A stretch of DNA of 64,000 bases from Nannocystis sp. (GCA_016712315.1 JADJRG010000013.1:1834001-1898000); one strand, 5' to 3'. Positions 38,040 to 47,737 are shown, counted from the stretch's first letter. The notes: generated from the letters alone by a model not told the origin. Program-made: numbers and translations.

Positions 38040-41000
38040 GTGAACCGCAGCCGCCCACTCCTCAAATACTCGCTGTCCTTGCCCCTCGTCATCGCGCCGG
38101 CGCTCGTGGCCCTCACGATGCCTGACATCGCGTTCGCCGCGTCGGACGGGACGATCAGCGGCGTCGTCAGCGATCAGACCTCCGGCGACAAGATCGAGAG
38201 CGCGATCGTCGTGCTCCAGTGCGCGTGTATTCAAGGCACGCGGGAGACCCGGACCAACGCGGACGGCCTCTATTCGTTTCGCAACCTGCCGCCAGGCACC
38301 TACACGATCCAGGTGCTCTACGGCCAGGCGGACGTCTCAAAGATCACCAACCTGCCGCGTGGCGCGAAGTTCCGCGCGAACTTCAGCCTCGACCCGAAGA
38401 ACGAGTTCAAGAAGACGATCGTGGTCGAGTCGAAGCCGGTGCGCTCCGATCCGACGGTGAGCACCCGGATCACGATGGAGCAGGCGAAGAACATCCCGGT
38501 CGGCGGGACCAGCCGTGACTTCACCGCGGTGGTCGACCTGTCGCCGACGGCGAGCCGCGACTCCGCGGGCATCCGCCTCGCCGGCACCACCGGCGCCGAG
38601 TCGAAGTACGTGGTCGACGGAGCGAACGTCACGAGCCCGGCGTTCGGTACCGTCGGCGCGACGATCGTCCAGGAGTTCGTGGAGGAGGTCGAGGTCAAGG
38701 AGTCGGGCTACGACGCGGAGCTCGGCGGCGCCTCGGGCGGCGTCGTCTCGGCGCGCCGAATCGGCGGTACGAACAAGTTCCGCGGCCAAGCGGTGGTGCG
38801 CGTGACCCCGCGCTTCGCCCAGCCGCGCTTCATCGCCGCGACCGACGAGTCGCTGCGGGTGGCCTCGGTGCCGAACGTCGAGGGCGAGGGCGTGTTCACC
38901 CTCACCGGCCCGATCATCAAGGACAAGCTGTTCTTCGCGGTCGGCGTGAACCCGAAGGGGCTGCGCCGCTCGCTGATCCAGTCGTTCTACGCGCGCGACG
39001 ACAAGGACGGGTCGGGCGGTTATTCGGACTGTCCGTACAAGAACGGCGACTTCGACTGCGTCGACGGCGGGAACTACATCCAGAGCACGAAGTTCGCCGA
39101 GCAGCGCTTCGCCACCGGGAACTTCGTGTTCGGCTATGTCGGCCGCTTGGACTGGGTGATCAACCCGAAGCACCGCCTGATCCTCTCCGGCGGCGGCGGA
39201 CCGAGCTTCGACCGTACGACCTTCCGCCTGCCGCTGGGCTCCGAGCCGGCCTCCTTCGGCACCAACCCGTCGGAGAGCCTCGGCGGTCAGTCGCGGATCG
39301 CCTCGGGCATCGTCAACAACCACTTCGGGACCTCATTCGGCAACTCGACCCAGTTCGGCCTCACCTACGAGGGCCGGGTCCGCGATGACAAGGTCGAGAT
39401 CGACGCCGGCATCTCGTACTACCAAGCGCGCTCGATCGACGCGTGGAAGCTCGACAACCCGGAGCTGAAGAACATCCCGCTGACGCAGGAGGGGGACACC
39501 CAGGGGCGCAACCTCTACGAGTTCCTCGACCGCGACGGCGCGGTGCGCTTGGTGCCGAAGGTCGACGAGTTCTGCAACAACGCCGAGCTGCCCGGGCTCG
39601 CCTGTCCGACCCGGCGTTGGCTCTCCGGCGGCCTCGGGGCCTTCAACGACCAGGCGGTGCGCCGGGTCGAGGGGCACGTCTACCTGACCCACTTCTTCAA
39701 CGCGCTCGGCTCGCACCAGGTGAAGTACGGCGGGATCGTCGAGCACCTCGAGCGCAAGATCGTCGAGACCTTCTCGGGCGCGAACGCGTCGGATTTCTAT
39801 AACGACTGCGGGCCCGGTCAGATCGACGGCGGCGAGTACTGCTACAACCCGGCGACCAACCAGTACGCGATCTCGACGGCGAACCGGGTCAACAACAACC
39901 GCGTGGTCATCGTCGACAGCGACAACCCGAACAACCGCTCGACCCGCGGCTACGGGCGGATCCGCGAGGAGCAGGGCGATCTGCGGGCGATCGCGAGCCC
40001 GATCGGCGCGGGCGTGCGCGCCCCGAATTACAACTCGAGGCTCACCACCCAGAACTACGGGATGTTCCTGCAGGACAAGTGGGCCGTGCTCTCGAACCTG
40101 TTCATCAACGCGGGCGTGCGTTGGGAGATGCAGGACATGCGAGACGTGCTGGGTGAGCGCCAGATCTTCATCTGGGACAACGTCGCGCCCCGCGTCGGCA
40201 TCGTCTACGACTGGACGGATGAGGGCCGCAGCCGCCTCTTCGCCAGCTACGGGTGGTTCTACCAGCAGCTCCCGCTCCAGCTGAACAGCCGCGTCTTCGG
40301 CGGCCTCGTCACGGTGTTCCGCTCCTACCGGGCTTCGGACTGCGAAGGCACGGTGAACATCAACGGCGTCGACCAAGTGAAGAGCGTCGACGGCAACCCC
40401 ACCGAGTACTGCACGGACTTCAACTCGGCCACCACCGGCCTCACCGCCGGGTCGATCGTGCCGAAGCTCAAGGGGCAGTACAACGAGCAGTTCCAGCTCG
40501 GCTATGAGCAGGAGGTCATCGAGGACCTGGTGCTCGGCGTGCAGTGGCTGCACACCAACCTCGGCCGCGCGGTCGAGGACGTGTCGACCAACGGCGGCCT
40601 CAACTTCCTCATCGCCAACCCCGGCGAGTCGGTGTCGCAGGCGGACATCATGAAGCAGCAGGGGATCTGCTCGCAGCTCCAGGGCCAGTTCGACATGGCG
40701 GCGCCCGACGACGGCCAGCGCGACATCCTCGCGCGTGAGCTGAACCGCTGCAACTTCCTCACAGACGCCTACCAGAAGGTCAACACCCTCTACGACAAGC
40801 CGACCCGCAACTACGACGCCTGGACGATGCGCTTGCAGAAGCGCTTCGCGAAGAACTGGGTGATGACGGCGAACTACACGTACAGCCGCCTGATCGGTAA
40901 CTACGACGGCTTCGTCGACCGCAACACCGGCGCGATCAACATCGGCGCGAGCACGCAGTACGACATCCCGGAGCTGGTCCGCAACAGCTTCGGGCCGCTG

Positions 41001-41513
41001 TTCAACAACGTGCCCCACTCGGTCAAGCTCGACGGCTTCTACTCGTTCGACCTCAAAGAGGCCGGCCGCCTGACCTTGGGGAGCAGCGTGCGCTTCCAGT
41101 CCGGGTCGCCGATCAACACTCTGGCGGATAACAACCGCTACCAGGGCGCGTTCCTCATCCAGGTGCTGCCGCGCGGCACCTTTGGGCGCCTCGAGCCGAA
41201 CTACTTCTGGAGCGCCAGCCTCGGCTACTCCTACCCGCTGCCGGGCGAGCTGGAGCTCGAGTTCAACGCGCGGATCATCAACCTCACCAACGCGAAGGCG
41301 ACGCTGCGGGTCGACGAGGTCTACTCGTTCCAGCAGGCGCGGGCGGTCGCGGGCGGCGACGTCAGCGACCTCAAGCACGTGAAGATCCAAAACCCGGGCG
41401 CGCCGACGGACTTCTACCAGCGGACGATCTTGGCGAAGCAGGGCAACTATCAGGTGCCGGTGCAGTTCCAGTCGCCGGTAGCCGGCCAGTTCGAGCTGCG
41501 CCTGCGCTTCTGA
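38040..41513 (+). CDS. TonB-dependent receptor with N-terminal regulatory domain (Oar-like)
   Basis: A 1157-residue outer-membrane protein starting at GTG 38040, with AAGGAG eight bases upstream. It has a signal peptide (LSLPLVIAPALVALTMPDIAFA), a carboxypeptidase-regulatory-like beta domain at about 33-125 (GTISGVVSDQTSGDKIESA, TNADGLYSFRNLPPGTY), a plug domain (RDFTAVVDLSPTA, VVDGANVTSPAFGT) and a long beta-barrel ending in the usual aromatic residue (ELRLRF). This order matches the Oar receptors of myxobacteria, associated with import or with export of signals and proteases. The ligand is unknown. It is a stand-alone transcription unit closed by a strong terminator. Confidence 0.9.
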   Translation: MNRSRPLLKYSLSLPLVIAPALVALTMPDIAFAASDGTISGVVSDQTSGDKIESAIVVLQCACIQGTRETRTNADGLYSFRNLPPGTYTIQVLYGQADVSKITNLPRGAKFRANFSLDPKNEFKKTIVVESKPVRSDPTVSTRITMEQAKNIPVGGTSRDFTAVVDLSPTASRDSAGIRLAGTTGAESKYVVDGANVTSPAFGTVGATIVQEFVEEVEVKESGYDAELGGASGGVVSARRIGGTNKFRGQAVVRVTPRFAQPRFIAATDESLRVASVPNVEGEGVFTLTGPIIKDKLFFAVGVNPKGLRRSLIQSFYARDDKDGSGGYSDCPYKNGDFDCVDGGNYIQSTKFAEQRFATGNFVFGYVGRLDWVINPKHRLILSGGGGPSFDRTTFRLPLGSEPASFGTNPSESLGGQSRIASGIVNNHFGTSFGNSTQFGLTYEGRVRDDKVEIDAGISYYQARSIDAWKLDNPELKNIPLTQEGDTQGRNLYEFLDRDGAVRLVPKVDEFCNNAELPGLACPTRRWLSGGLGAFNDQAVRRVEGHVYLTHFFNALGSHQVKYGGIVEHLERKIVETFSGANASDFYNDCGPGQIDGGEYCYNPATNQYAISTANRVNNNRVVIVDSDNPNNRSTRGYGRIREEQGDLRAIASPIGAGVRAPNYNSRLTTQNYGMFLQDKWAVLSNLFINAGVRWEMQDMRDVLGERQIFIWDNVAPRVGIVYDWTDEGRSRLFASYGWFYQQLPLQLNSRVFGGLVTVFRSYRASDCEGTVNINGVDQVKSVDGNPTEYCTDFNSATTGLTAGSIVPKLKGQYNEQFQLGYEQEVIEDLVLGVQWLHTNLGRAVEDVSTNGGLNFLIANPGESVSQADIMKQQGICSQLQGQFDMAAPDDGQRDILARELNRCNFLTDAYQKVNTLYDKPTRNYDAWTMRLQKRFAKNWVMTANYTYSRLIGNYDGFVDRNTGAINIGASTQYDIPELVRNSFGPLFNNVPHSVKLDGFYSFDLKEAGRLTLGSSVRFQSGSPINTLADNNRYQGAFLIQVLPRGTFGRLEPNYFWSASLGYSYPLPGELELEFNARIINLTNAKATLRVDEVYSFQQARAVAGGDVSDLKHVKIQNPGAPTDFYQRTILAKQGNYQVPVQFQSPVAGQFELRLRF

Positions 41514-41546
41514 GAGGTCCTCTCCGAGCCCTCAGTCGCGCCGACA

Positions 41547-41573
41547 GGGGCCCTCCGGGGCCCCTTCTTTTTT
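41547..41573 (+). terminator. intrinsic terminator after the TonB receptor
   Basis: GGGGCCC (41547-41553) pairs with GGGCCCC (41558-41564) around TCCG, followed by TTCTTTTTT. It begins 34 bases after the receptor stop, with further T-rich sequence beyond. Confidence 0.9.
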
Positions 41574-41634
41574 GTCTTTTTTCTGGGCGAGCGCGACTTT
41601 GCGCTTGAGCGCGGGAGTGGTGTATAGGTCTGGC

Positions 41635-42846
41635 ATGGCGTCTATCCGCTTCACCTCGACGCGTCGGCTCACTGCCGCGAGCGCTGCGCTCCTCATCTCC
41701 CTCGGCGGGTGCAGCGGCGATGACTCGGCGAGCGCGACCGAGACGACCGGCTCGACGAGCGCCGAGGGCACGACGACCGGCAGCAGCGGGTCGAGCACCG
41801 AGGCGAGCAGCGAAGGATCGTCGAGCGACGCGAGCGGGTCGACGTCGAGCGGCGGCGAGAGCGAGGGCGAGAGCGAGAGCTCGTCGACGGGGGTCGACCC
41901 GACAGGCGGCGGTGGTTTTGATGATCCGCTCTGCCGTCACGCGCCTCCCCCAGGGGCGGAGCTGGCGGCGCCGTTGCCCACCTACGCGGGCGCGTGTCCG
42001 ATCATCGAGACCGGCTATGACCTGGCGGAGGACGAGGCCGGCAACGTGGTCATGTCGTCAGGCGCGGCGCGGCGCTTCGCGGTGATCGCCCCCGAGGACA
42101 TCGGCGTCGATGAGGCGCTGCCGGTGATCTTTATGTGGCACTGGCTGGGCGGCTCGGCGAAGAGCTTCTATGAGCGCTCCGACGTGCAGGCGGCCGCGGA
42201 TCTGCACCGCTTCATCGCGGTGATCCCCGAGGCGAAGGGCGACTCGCTCTTCAAGTGGCCGTTCACCGTGCTCGAGAGCGACGCGCGCCTCGAGGAGGAG
42301 TTCGTGTTCTTCGACGATATGCTCGCGTGCGTCGCCGAGCAGTTTATGGTCGACCACAATTGTGTGTCGAGCACGGGGGTGTCGGCGGGGGCGCTCTTTA
42401 CCGGGCAGCTCGCGCAAGGGCGCAGCGAGCGTCTGGCGGCGATTATGCCGCTCTCGGGCGGGGTCGGCGGCACCGTGAAGCCGTGGAACGGCGCGAAGCA
42501 CAAGATGCCGGCGATGGTGCTATGGGGCGGGCCCGACGACTTCTGCGTGGCTGTCGACTTCGACGCGGCCTCGAAGGAGCTGGAGAAGGGGCTCGCCAGC
42601 GACGGACACTTCGTCGTCGAGTGCGTGCACAACTGCGCCCACTCGACGCCGCCCTTCGAGACGCCCGAGGAGCTCTCGACCTTCGCGCCGCTGTGGATGT
42701 TCGCGCTCGATCACCCGTATTGGCTCGACACCGGCTCTTCACCCTACGTGAAGGGCGGCCTGCCGGTCGGCTATCCAGAGTGGTGCGCGGTCGGGGTCGG
42801 CGCGGCGTCGATCCGCGTGGGCGAGTGCGCGGGCTCGGAGTGCTGA
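41635..42846 (+). CDS. lipoprotein alpha/beta hydrolase, polyhydroxybutyrate-depolymerase/feruloyl-esterase type
   Basis: A 403-residue lipoprotein from ATG 41635: basic start, hydrophobic segment and lipobox ISLGGC. Residues about 28-90 are a Ser/Thr/Glu/Gly-only linker, then comes an esterase domain. The nucleophile elbow is GVSAGA (in CVSSTGVSAGALFTG), the oxyanion region is IFMWHWLGGSAKSF, LWGGPDDFC may hold the acid, and the His is in CVHNCAHSTPP. The layout matches secreted LpqC/PHB-depolymerase-like esterases. Paired cysteines suggest disulfides. The low-complexity linker is shared with other lipoproteins in this window (46.9 and 52.6 kb). The substrate is unknown. It is convergent with the MMPL gene 45 bases on. 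Confidence 0.8.
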   Translation: MASIRFTSTRRLTAASAALLISLGGCSGDDSASATETTGSTSAEGTTTGSSGSSTEASSEGSSSDASGSTSSGGESEGESESSSTGVDPTGGGGFDDPLCRHAPPPGAELAAPLPTYAGACPIIETGYDLAEDEAGNVVMSSGAARRFAVIAPEDIGVDEALPVIFMWHWLGGSAKSFYERSDVQAAADLHRFIAVIPEAKGDSLFKWPFTVLESDARLEEEFVFFDDMLACVAEQFMVDHNCVSSTGVSAGALFTGQLAQGRSERLAAIMPLSGGVGGTVKPWNGAKHKMPAMVLWGGPDDFCVAVDFDAASKELEKGLASDGHFVVECVHNCAHSTPPFETPEELSTFAPLWMFALDHPYWLDTGSSPYVKGGLPVGYPEWCAVGVGAASIRVGECAGSEC

Positions 42847-42891
42847 GCGGGCTCAGGCTCGCGGGCCCCCGCGGGCCCCGTCTCTGTCCGA

Positions 42892-45339
42892 TCAGGCAGG
42901 TCGGCGGCGGAGGAGCAGGGCGAAGAGGCTGGGGACGATCAGCACGGCGGCGGCGGCGGCGCTGAGGATCCCGAGCACCGCCAAGGCGCCGATCCCTCGG
43001 AGGCCGCCGGAGTCGGCGAGGATGAAGGAGGCGAAGCCGATCGCGGTGGTCGAGGTGGCGGCGAGGATCGCCGCGGAGGTCTCGGTGATCGCCGGGCGCG
43101 CGTCCTCGCCAGGGGTGAGGCGGCGGAGGCGATCGGTGAGGTAGACGCCGTTGTCGACGCCGATCCCGAGCACGGCAGGCAAGATCGGGACGTTGAAGAG
43201 GGTGAAGCGCAGGTCGATCGCGCCCATGATGCCGACGAGCCAGAGGATGGCGAGGACCAGCGGTACGAGGGTGATGAAGGTGAGGCGGGCCGAGCGGAGC
43301 TGAAGGAGGACGAGCAGGGCGATCACGCCGGCGGCGGTGGCGATGATCGTCGGCGCCTCGCTCTTCATCATCAGGTACATGGCCGCGTAGACGGTGGTCT
43401 CGCCGACGAAGCGGAGGCGCTCAGGGTCGTCGACGTAGGCGCGGGTCTCCTCCATGAACTCGACGCCCTTAAAGATGTCGGCCGCGTCGAAGTTGGGGTA
43501 GGCGTAGACGGCGAGGCGCCCGTCCTCGCTGCGGATCTTGTGTCGGATGGTCGCGGGCAGCGCGGTCAGCTCGACGGGCTCGGCCTTGAGCATGCGCTGG
43601 AGGCGGCGAGCGTCGTCGGGGCTGAGGGCGCCGTCGTCCGCGGCGGCGCCCTCCTGAGCCTCGGCGCGCGCGGCGAGCTTGTCCCAGGCGCTCTCGGACA
43701 TGTCCTCGGTGAGCGCGGCGATCGCCTGCTGGCGCGCCTGCGGGTCGATCGCGGGGTCAGGCAGGAGATCAGGGGCGGCGAAGATCTCGGCGACGCGCGT
43801 GCCGACGCCGTCCGCGAGGCGGCGCTCTTGATCCGCGCGGGCGCGCTTGAGCACGGCGCGGGCCTCGTCCAGGCTGTCGACGACGAGCACGCCCGCGTGG
43901 ATGTCCTTGCCGAAGACCTTGGAGATGAGCTGGGTGTCCTCGCGCACCTGGTCGCGACGGGAGGCCGACTGGAGCATGCGGCCGTTGCCCTCAAACGCGA
44001 GCCCGCCGGCGCCGACGCCGGCGAGCGCGCTGACGAGGAGCACGAGGGCGAAGCTCAGTCCTGGCCTTGCGACCAGCAGGCCGGCGAGGCGGCCGTGTCG
44101 GCCGGTGGCCGCGGTGACGGGGCGGTCCTTGATCCCGACGAGCAGGAGCAGCGCAGGGAAGACGGTGGTCATCGCGAGCAGGCAGAGGGCGACGCCGAGC
44201 GCGGCGATCAGGCCGAACTCCCGAAAGGCGGGGAAGGTCGAGCTGGCCATCACGACGAAGGCGCTGAGGGTGGTGACCGAGGCGACCAGCAGCGGGACGA
44301 TGAGGCCGCCGAAGGCGCTGCTGATCGCGGCGGCGTCGTCGCTCTGCTGGCGCTCGCGGCGGGCGCGGTGCAGGAAGTGGATCCCGGCGTCGATGCCCAT
44401 GCCCATGACGACGGTGCTGATCAGGCTGGTCATCGTGTTGAGGTGACCGAGCGCGAGCTGAGTGGCGCCCATCGACCAAGCGACGCCGCAGAGCAGCGGC
44501 ACCAAGAGGGTGAAGACGGCGCGGCCCGAGCGGAAGAGGAGGAGCAAGATCGCGCAGACGCCGACCAGCGCGAAGGCGCCGCTGGTGAGCATGTCGCGGC
44601 GGATCGTCGCCTGCTCGTCCGCCTTGATCGCGTAGGGGCCGACCACGCTGACCTCAAGGCCAGGTTGGGCCTCGGCCCGGACCCGCTCGACGACGGCGCG
44701 GGTGTCCTCGGTGACCTTCTGTGAGAACACGAGGTCGCTCGAGTCCTTGATCGGGTGCGCGAGCAGGACGAGCGCCTCGGTGCCGTCGCGCTCGAAGTAG
44801 TCGGCGAAGCCGGCGCGATCGAGGGCGAGGCCCTGCTTGCTGCGGACGAAGGCGCGGAGGCGCTCTGGGGCGCCCTCGTCGGGCTCGTCCATGCAGAGGT
44901 CTGGGTCGCGGCTGCACGCCTCGTAGTGGGTCCATGCCTGGACGTGCTCCTCGAGCTCGGCCATCTCGAGGTCGCTGAGGTAGTAGAGGGCGTGGTCGGC
45001 GAAGTAGTCGCTGCGCAGGCGATACTCGACCTCGGCGATCTCCGGCAGGGCGGCGAGCGGGCCGGCGAGGGCGTCAGCGAGGGCGCGGCGCTGGGGGGCG
45101 TCGCCGCCGCGCACGAGCACGTTGACGCTGCCGAGCCGGACAAAGGATGACTCGATGCTCGCGAGGCTACGCATCACCGGGTGCTCGGCGGGGAGCAGCG
45201 CGCGGAGGTCGCTCTCAATGGTCAGCCGCGAGGCCAAGAGGCCGGCGACGACGGTGAGGGCGAGGCCCAAGGTGAGCACGAGGCGGTGACGTGCGAGGAT
45301 CCATGCGATCCAGCGGTCGCGGAGGCGCAGGGCGGTCAA
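42892..45339 (-). CDS. MMPL/RND-superfamily exporter
   Basis: An 815-residue membrane protein made of two similar halves, each with one helix, a large periplasmic loop and five further helices. The first half has the conserved ISTVVMGMGIDAGIHFLHRARRER and the second LPAVLGIGVDNGVYLTDRLRR, the GxGxDxxI/VxL motifs whose Asp residues carry the proton relay in RND pumps. The sterol-sensing-like layout matches the MMPL/hopanoid-transporter group; the class is known for lipid or hopanoid export driven by proton motive force. It stands alone, without a membrane-fusion or outer-membrane partner next to it. The cargo is unknown. The upstream SGNH hydrolase is on the same strand. Confidence 0.88.
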   Translation of the reverse strand: MTALRLRDRWIAWILARHRLVLTLGLALTVVAGLLASRLTIESDLRALLPAEHPVMRSLASIESSFVRLGSVNVLVRGGDAPQRRALADALAGPLAALPEIAEVEYRLRSDYFADHALYYLSDLEMAELEEHVQAWTHYEACSRDPDLCMDEPDEGAPERLRAFVRSKQGLALDRAGFADYFERDGTEALVLLAHPIKDSSDLVFSQKVTEDTRAVVERVRAEAQPGLEVSVVGPYAIKADEQATIRRDMLTSGAFALVGVCAILLLLFRSGRAVFTLLVPLLCGVAWSMGATQLALGHLNTMTSLISTVVMGMGIDAGIHFLHRARRERQQSDDAAAISSAFGGLIVPLLVASVTTLSAFVVMASSTFPAFREFGLIAALGVALCLLAMTTVFPALLLLVGIKDRPVTAATGRHGRLAGLLVARPGLSFALVLLVSALAGVGAGGLAFEGNGRMLQSASRRDQVREDTQLISKVFGKDIHAGVLVVDSLDEARAVLKRARADQERRLADGVGTRVAEIFAAPDLLPDPAIDPQARQQAIAALTEDMSESAWDKLAARAEAQEGAAADDGALSPDDARRLQRMLKAEPVELTALPATIRHKIRSEDGRLAVYAYPNFDAADIFKGVEFMEETRAYVDDPERLRFVGETTVYAAMYLMMKSEAPTIIATAAGVIALLVLLQLRSARLTFITLVPLVLAILWLVGIMGAIDLRFTLFNVPILPAVLGIGVDNGVYLTDRLRRLTPGEDARPAITETSAAILAATSTTAIGFASFILADSGGLRGIGALAVLGILSAAAAAVLIVPSLFALLLRRRPA

Positions 45340-45440
45340 GCGCGGCCATCTTGCCCGATAGGGGCGGTGGGGACTAGCCCGGATCTCCAGGCGGTGCGGA
45401 GTCGCGCGGCGGGGCGACCCAGACGCAGAGGGCGCGCTCG

Positions 45441-46247
45441 TCAGGGGACGAGGGGGCCCTCCGCTGCGGCGAGCAGCTCGTCAGCGGGCGTGAGCTGGGC
45501 GATGACGTGCTCGCGGACGTGGGCCTCGACCCGCTCGGCGCCAGCGAGGCTGAGGTGGATGCCGTCACCGGCGCGGACGCGGATCTTCTTGGCGCGCGGG
45601 TCATCGCTGAGCGGGAGGCGCTCGGCGTAGTCGCCGCGGTCGTCGGCGAGCAGCCTCCAGATGTCGATGAAGCGGCCTCCCGGGCGGATCGCGAGCTCGG
45701 CGCGGACGATCGTGTTGATCGTCTGCACGCGCACGTGAAACTTCTCGGGGCGCATGACGGGCATGCCGATCCAGAAGAAGCGCCCGCCCTCGGGGGCGAC
45801 GATGTCGGCGAAGCGGTGGAGGCGGCGGGCGTACTCGTCGGCCCAGCCGGGCTCGTTCCAGCGGATCCACTCGCCCTTGCCCATATAAAGGCCCTGGACG
45901 TCGTTGCCGCCGAACATCGCGATCACCGCGTCGGGGGCGGGGAAGGCGGCGATCTGGCGGGTTGCCTCCTTGTGCCAGTCGAAGAAGTCAGGGCGGGCGA
46001 GGCCGGTGCTGCTCTTGCCAAAGCGGTGGACAATGTAGCCTTGCTGCTTGCGCAGGCCGTTCTCGAGGAAGAGCCCGAGGGCGCCAGCGATCATGCTGTC
46101 GCCTAAGATCATGACGCGCGGGGCGCCGTAGCTGGCGCGGGCGGGGCGCGGTAAGGAGGCCGCGAGGGCGCCGCCGAGGAGCGCGCGCAGCCACTGCCTG
46201 CGGCCGAGGTGTGGGGTGATCGGGGTGATCGGGGTGATCGGGGCCAT
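45441..46247 (-). CDS. exported SGNH/GDSL hydrolase (DUF459)
   Basis: A 268-residue protein from ATG 46245-46247 (the frame extends to 46346). The N-terminus has three ITP repeats, then GRRQWLRALLGGALAASL, a twin-arginine signal peptide. The hydrolase core begins with VMILGDSMIAG (catalytic Ser51), then AMFGGNDVQG (block III Asn) and GDGIHLSLAGAERVE near the end (Asp-x-x-His pair), the set expected for SGNH enzymes and for DUF459. Known members act as acyl-esterases or on cell-wall or polysaccharide acetyl groups. The substrate is unknown. It lies 101 bases upstream of the MMPL gene on the same strand and is divergent from the glutaredoxin gene. Confidence 0.84.
   Translation of the reverse strand: MAPITPITPITPHLGRRQWLRALLGGALAASLPRPARASYGAPRVMILGDSMIAGALGLFLENGLRKQQGYIVHRFGKSSTGLARPDFFDWHKEATRQIAAFPAPDAVIAMFGGNDVQGLYMGKGEWIRWNEPGWADEYARRLHRFADIVAPEGGRFFWIGMPVMRPEKFHVRVQTINTIVRAELAIRPGGRFIDIWRLLADDRGDYAERLPLSDDPRAKKIRVRAGDGIHLSLAGAERVEAHVREHVIAQLTPADELLAAAEGPLVP
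46213..46239 (+). repeat. 9-base tandem repeat encoding ITP at the hydrolase N-terminus
   Basis: Three perfect GGGGTGATC units (46213-46239) with a partial fourth lie directly inside the start of the DUF459 gene and encode Ile-Thr-Pro triplets on the minus strand. The unit keeps the frame, so copy number may vary without breaking the gene. Confidence 0.85.
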
Positions 46248-46452
46248 CGCTGCCTCGTGAGCTCTTCTTGTGCGAGATCTACCGGAGATCGGCAGAAAAT
46301 AACGGACGGTCGGCCATCGACGAAACAAACGGGGCGGCTGTTCCAAAGGCAGGAACTCGGCGCGCGCGCGCGCATCACTCGCCCCCTTGATACGGGGAAC
46401 TAGGCCAGGTATCTAACGCGACGTAAGGTTTCGCGGGGAACAAACAACGCCC

Positions 46453-46785
46453 ATGACTGACGACGCGCAGAAATTTATCTCCCACTTGGTCGCGAATAAC
46501 CGCGTGATGCTCTTCATGAAGGGGAACAAGATGTTCCCGCAGTGCGGCTTCTCGGCGGTGGTGGTCGAGATCCTGAAGCGGCACGGGGTCGCGTTCGAGA
46601 CGTTCAACGTGCTGCAAGACGCGGCGGTGCGCGAGGGGATCAAGGCGTTCTCGAGCTGGCCGACGATCCCGCAGCTCTACATCAACGGCGAGTTCATCGG
46701 CGGCTGCGACATCGTCCGCGAGATGGACCACAGCGGCGAGCTCGAGGCGAAGCTCGCCGCGGCGACGACAGGCGCGAGCGCCTGA
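46453..46785 (+). CDS. grxD: monothiol glutaredoxin (CGFS type)
   Basis: A 110-residue cytoplasmic protein of the Grx4/GrxD class. The active motif QCGFS has its single Cys at residue 31, preceded by VMLFMKGNKMFP, and the glutathione and cluster-binding segments WPTIPQLYINGEFIGGCDIV are complete. CGFS glutaredoxins bind a 2Fe-2S cluster with glutathione and deliver it to target proteins. The many FeS and haem proteins encoded in this window fit such a role. It starts 206 bases from the divergent DUF459 gene and ends at a long hairpin. Confidence 0.95.
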   Translation: MTDDAQKFISHLVANNRVMLFMKGNKMFPQCGFSAVVVEILKRHGVAFETFNVLQDAAVREGIKAFSSWPTIPQLYINGEFIGGCDIVREMDHSGELEAKLAAATTGASA

Positions 46786-46791
46786 GCGGGG

Positions 46792-46829
46792 GTCGGGAGG
46801 GCTGGTCTGCGCGCCATGTCCCTCCCGAC
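46792..46829 (+). terminator. hairpin between convergent grxD and a lipoprotein gene
   Basis: A perfect ten-base stem GTCGGGAGGG (46792-46801) and CCCTCCCGAC (46820-46829) with an 18-base loop, located seven bases after the grxD stop and 25 bases before the end of the minus-strand gene. There is no T-run, but its place between convergent genes suggests a two-way terminator or 3'-end stabiliser. Confidence 0.55.
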
Positions 46830-46854
46830 ATGTTGAGTAGGCCAGGCTCCGCGC

Positions 46855-47595
46855 TCAGAGCGGGTACTGGCAGACGAGGTTGCCGAAGCACATCATGCCC
46901 TCGGGGCACGACTCGCCGCCGTTGCACAGGAGCACGCAGTGGCTGGTCGGCGCGAGGCAGGCGTAGCCGCCGCCGCCGGTCTGCTGGCACATCTCCCCCT
47001 CGGTCTCGCACATGTCGCCCATCATGCACATGTCGCCGGAGGAGTCGGGGTTGAAGGCGCAGACGCCCTTGGCGGTGCCGGTGTCGCCGGACGGGCACAT
47101 CTTGCCGACGCCCGTGCACTTGGGCGCACAGACGGCGCCGCCCATGACGAAGGAGGCGGCCGCGTAGCCGTCCGGGCAGGGCATCATCGGCATCATCGGG
47201 TCGAGGGGCGGCCACTTGCTGTCGACGCCGCCGGTCGGATCCTCGGTGTCGGAGTCGGTGCCCGAGTCGGTGGTGCCCGAGTCGGTGTCGGTGGCGCTGG
47301 CGTCGGTGGTGCTGGGGTCGGTGGTGCTGGTCGGGTTCGTGTCGGTGGCCGAGGGGTCGGTGCTGCTCGGGTCCGTGTCGGTGGCCGAAGGGTCGCCGGT
47401 GGTGCCAGTGTCCGTGTCGCCGGTGCTCTCGGTGGCCGCGGTCGGGTCGGTGGTGGTACCAGGCGTGGTGGTGGTTCCGCCGTTGTTGGTGGTGCTGGCC
47501 GAGGTCGCGCCGTCGTCACCGCTGCAGGCCGCGAGGCCGAAGGTGAGCGCGAGGGTGAAGGATGCGATGGAGAAGGATGCGATGGTGCGGTTCAT
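46855..47595 (-). CDS. lipoprotein with Thr/Ser/Asp linker and Cys-rich C-terminal domain
   Basis: A 246-residue lipoprotein with lipobox GLAAC (Cys24). About 100 residues consist almost only of Thr, Ser, Asp, Gly and Pro, then comes a compact C-terminal domain of about 110 residues with around 14 cysteines (CPDGYAAASFVMGGAVC, CTGVGKMCPSGD, CMMGDMCETEGEMC, CVLLCNGGESCPEGMMCF). Such Cys patterns occur in myxobacterial surface proteins and probably form many disulfides. No function is known. Third positions in the linker are G/C, consistent with selection on the protein. The gene is on the minus strand, convergent with grxD. Confidence 0.78.
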   Translation of the reverse strand: MNRTIASFSIASFTLALTFGLAACSGDDGATSASTTNNGGTTTTPGTTTDPTAATESTGDTDTGTTGDPSATDTDPSSTDPSATDTNPTSTTDPSTTDASATDTDSGTTDSGTDSDTEDPTGGVDSKWPPLDPMMPMMPCPDGYAAASFVMGGAVCAPKCTGVGKMCPSGDTGTAKGVCAFNPDSSGDMCMMGDMCETEGEMCQQTGGGGYACLAPTSHCVLLCNGGESCPEGMMCFGNLVCQYPL

Positions 47596-47737
47596 TGCGG
47601 CTCCTGACAGGCATGATCAATGGGCGAAAATGAGCGAGCGTCGGCTGCGACGCGCGCGTATGCGAGTGCCACGCTACGACAACGCCGCGCGCTTCGTCCA
47701 CGACTCAGCCGATCCGGCGGCGTCGCCCTCGGGTACG

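Noticed and set aside
47216..47737. Upstream extension of the plus-strand lipoprotein gene, a Val/Ser/Gly-rich frame
   Set aside because: It is the complement of the Thr/Ser/Asp linker in the minus-strand gene; the signal peptide begins only at 47738 or 47747.
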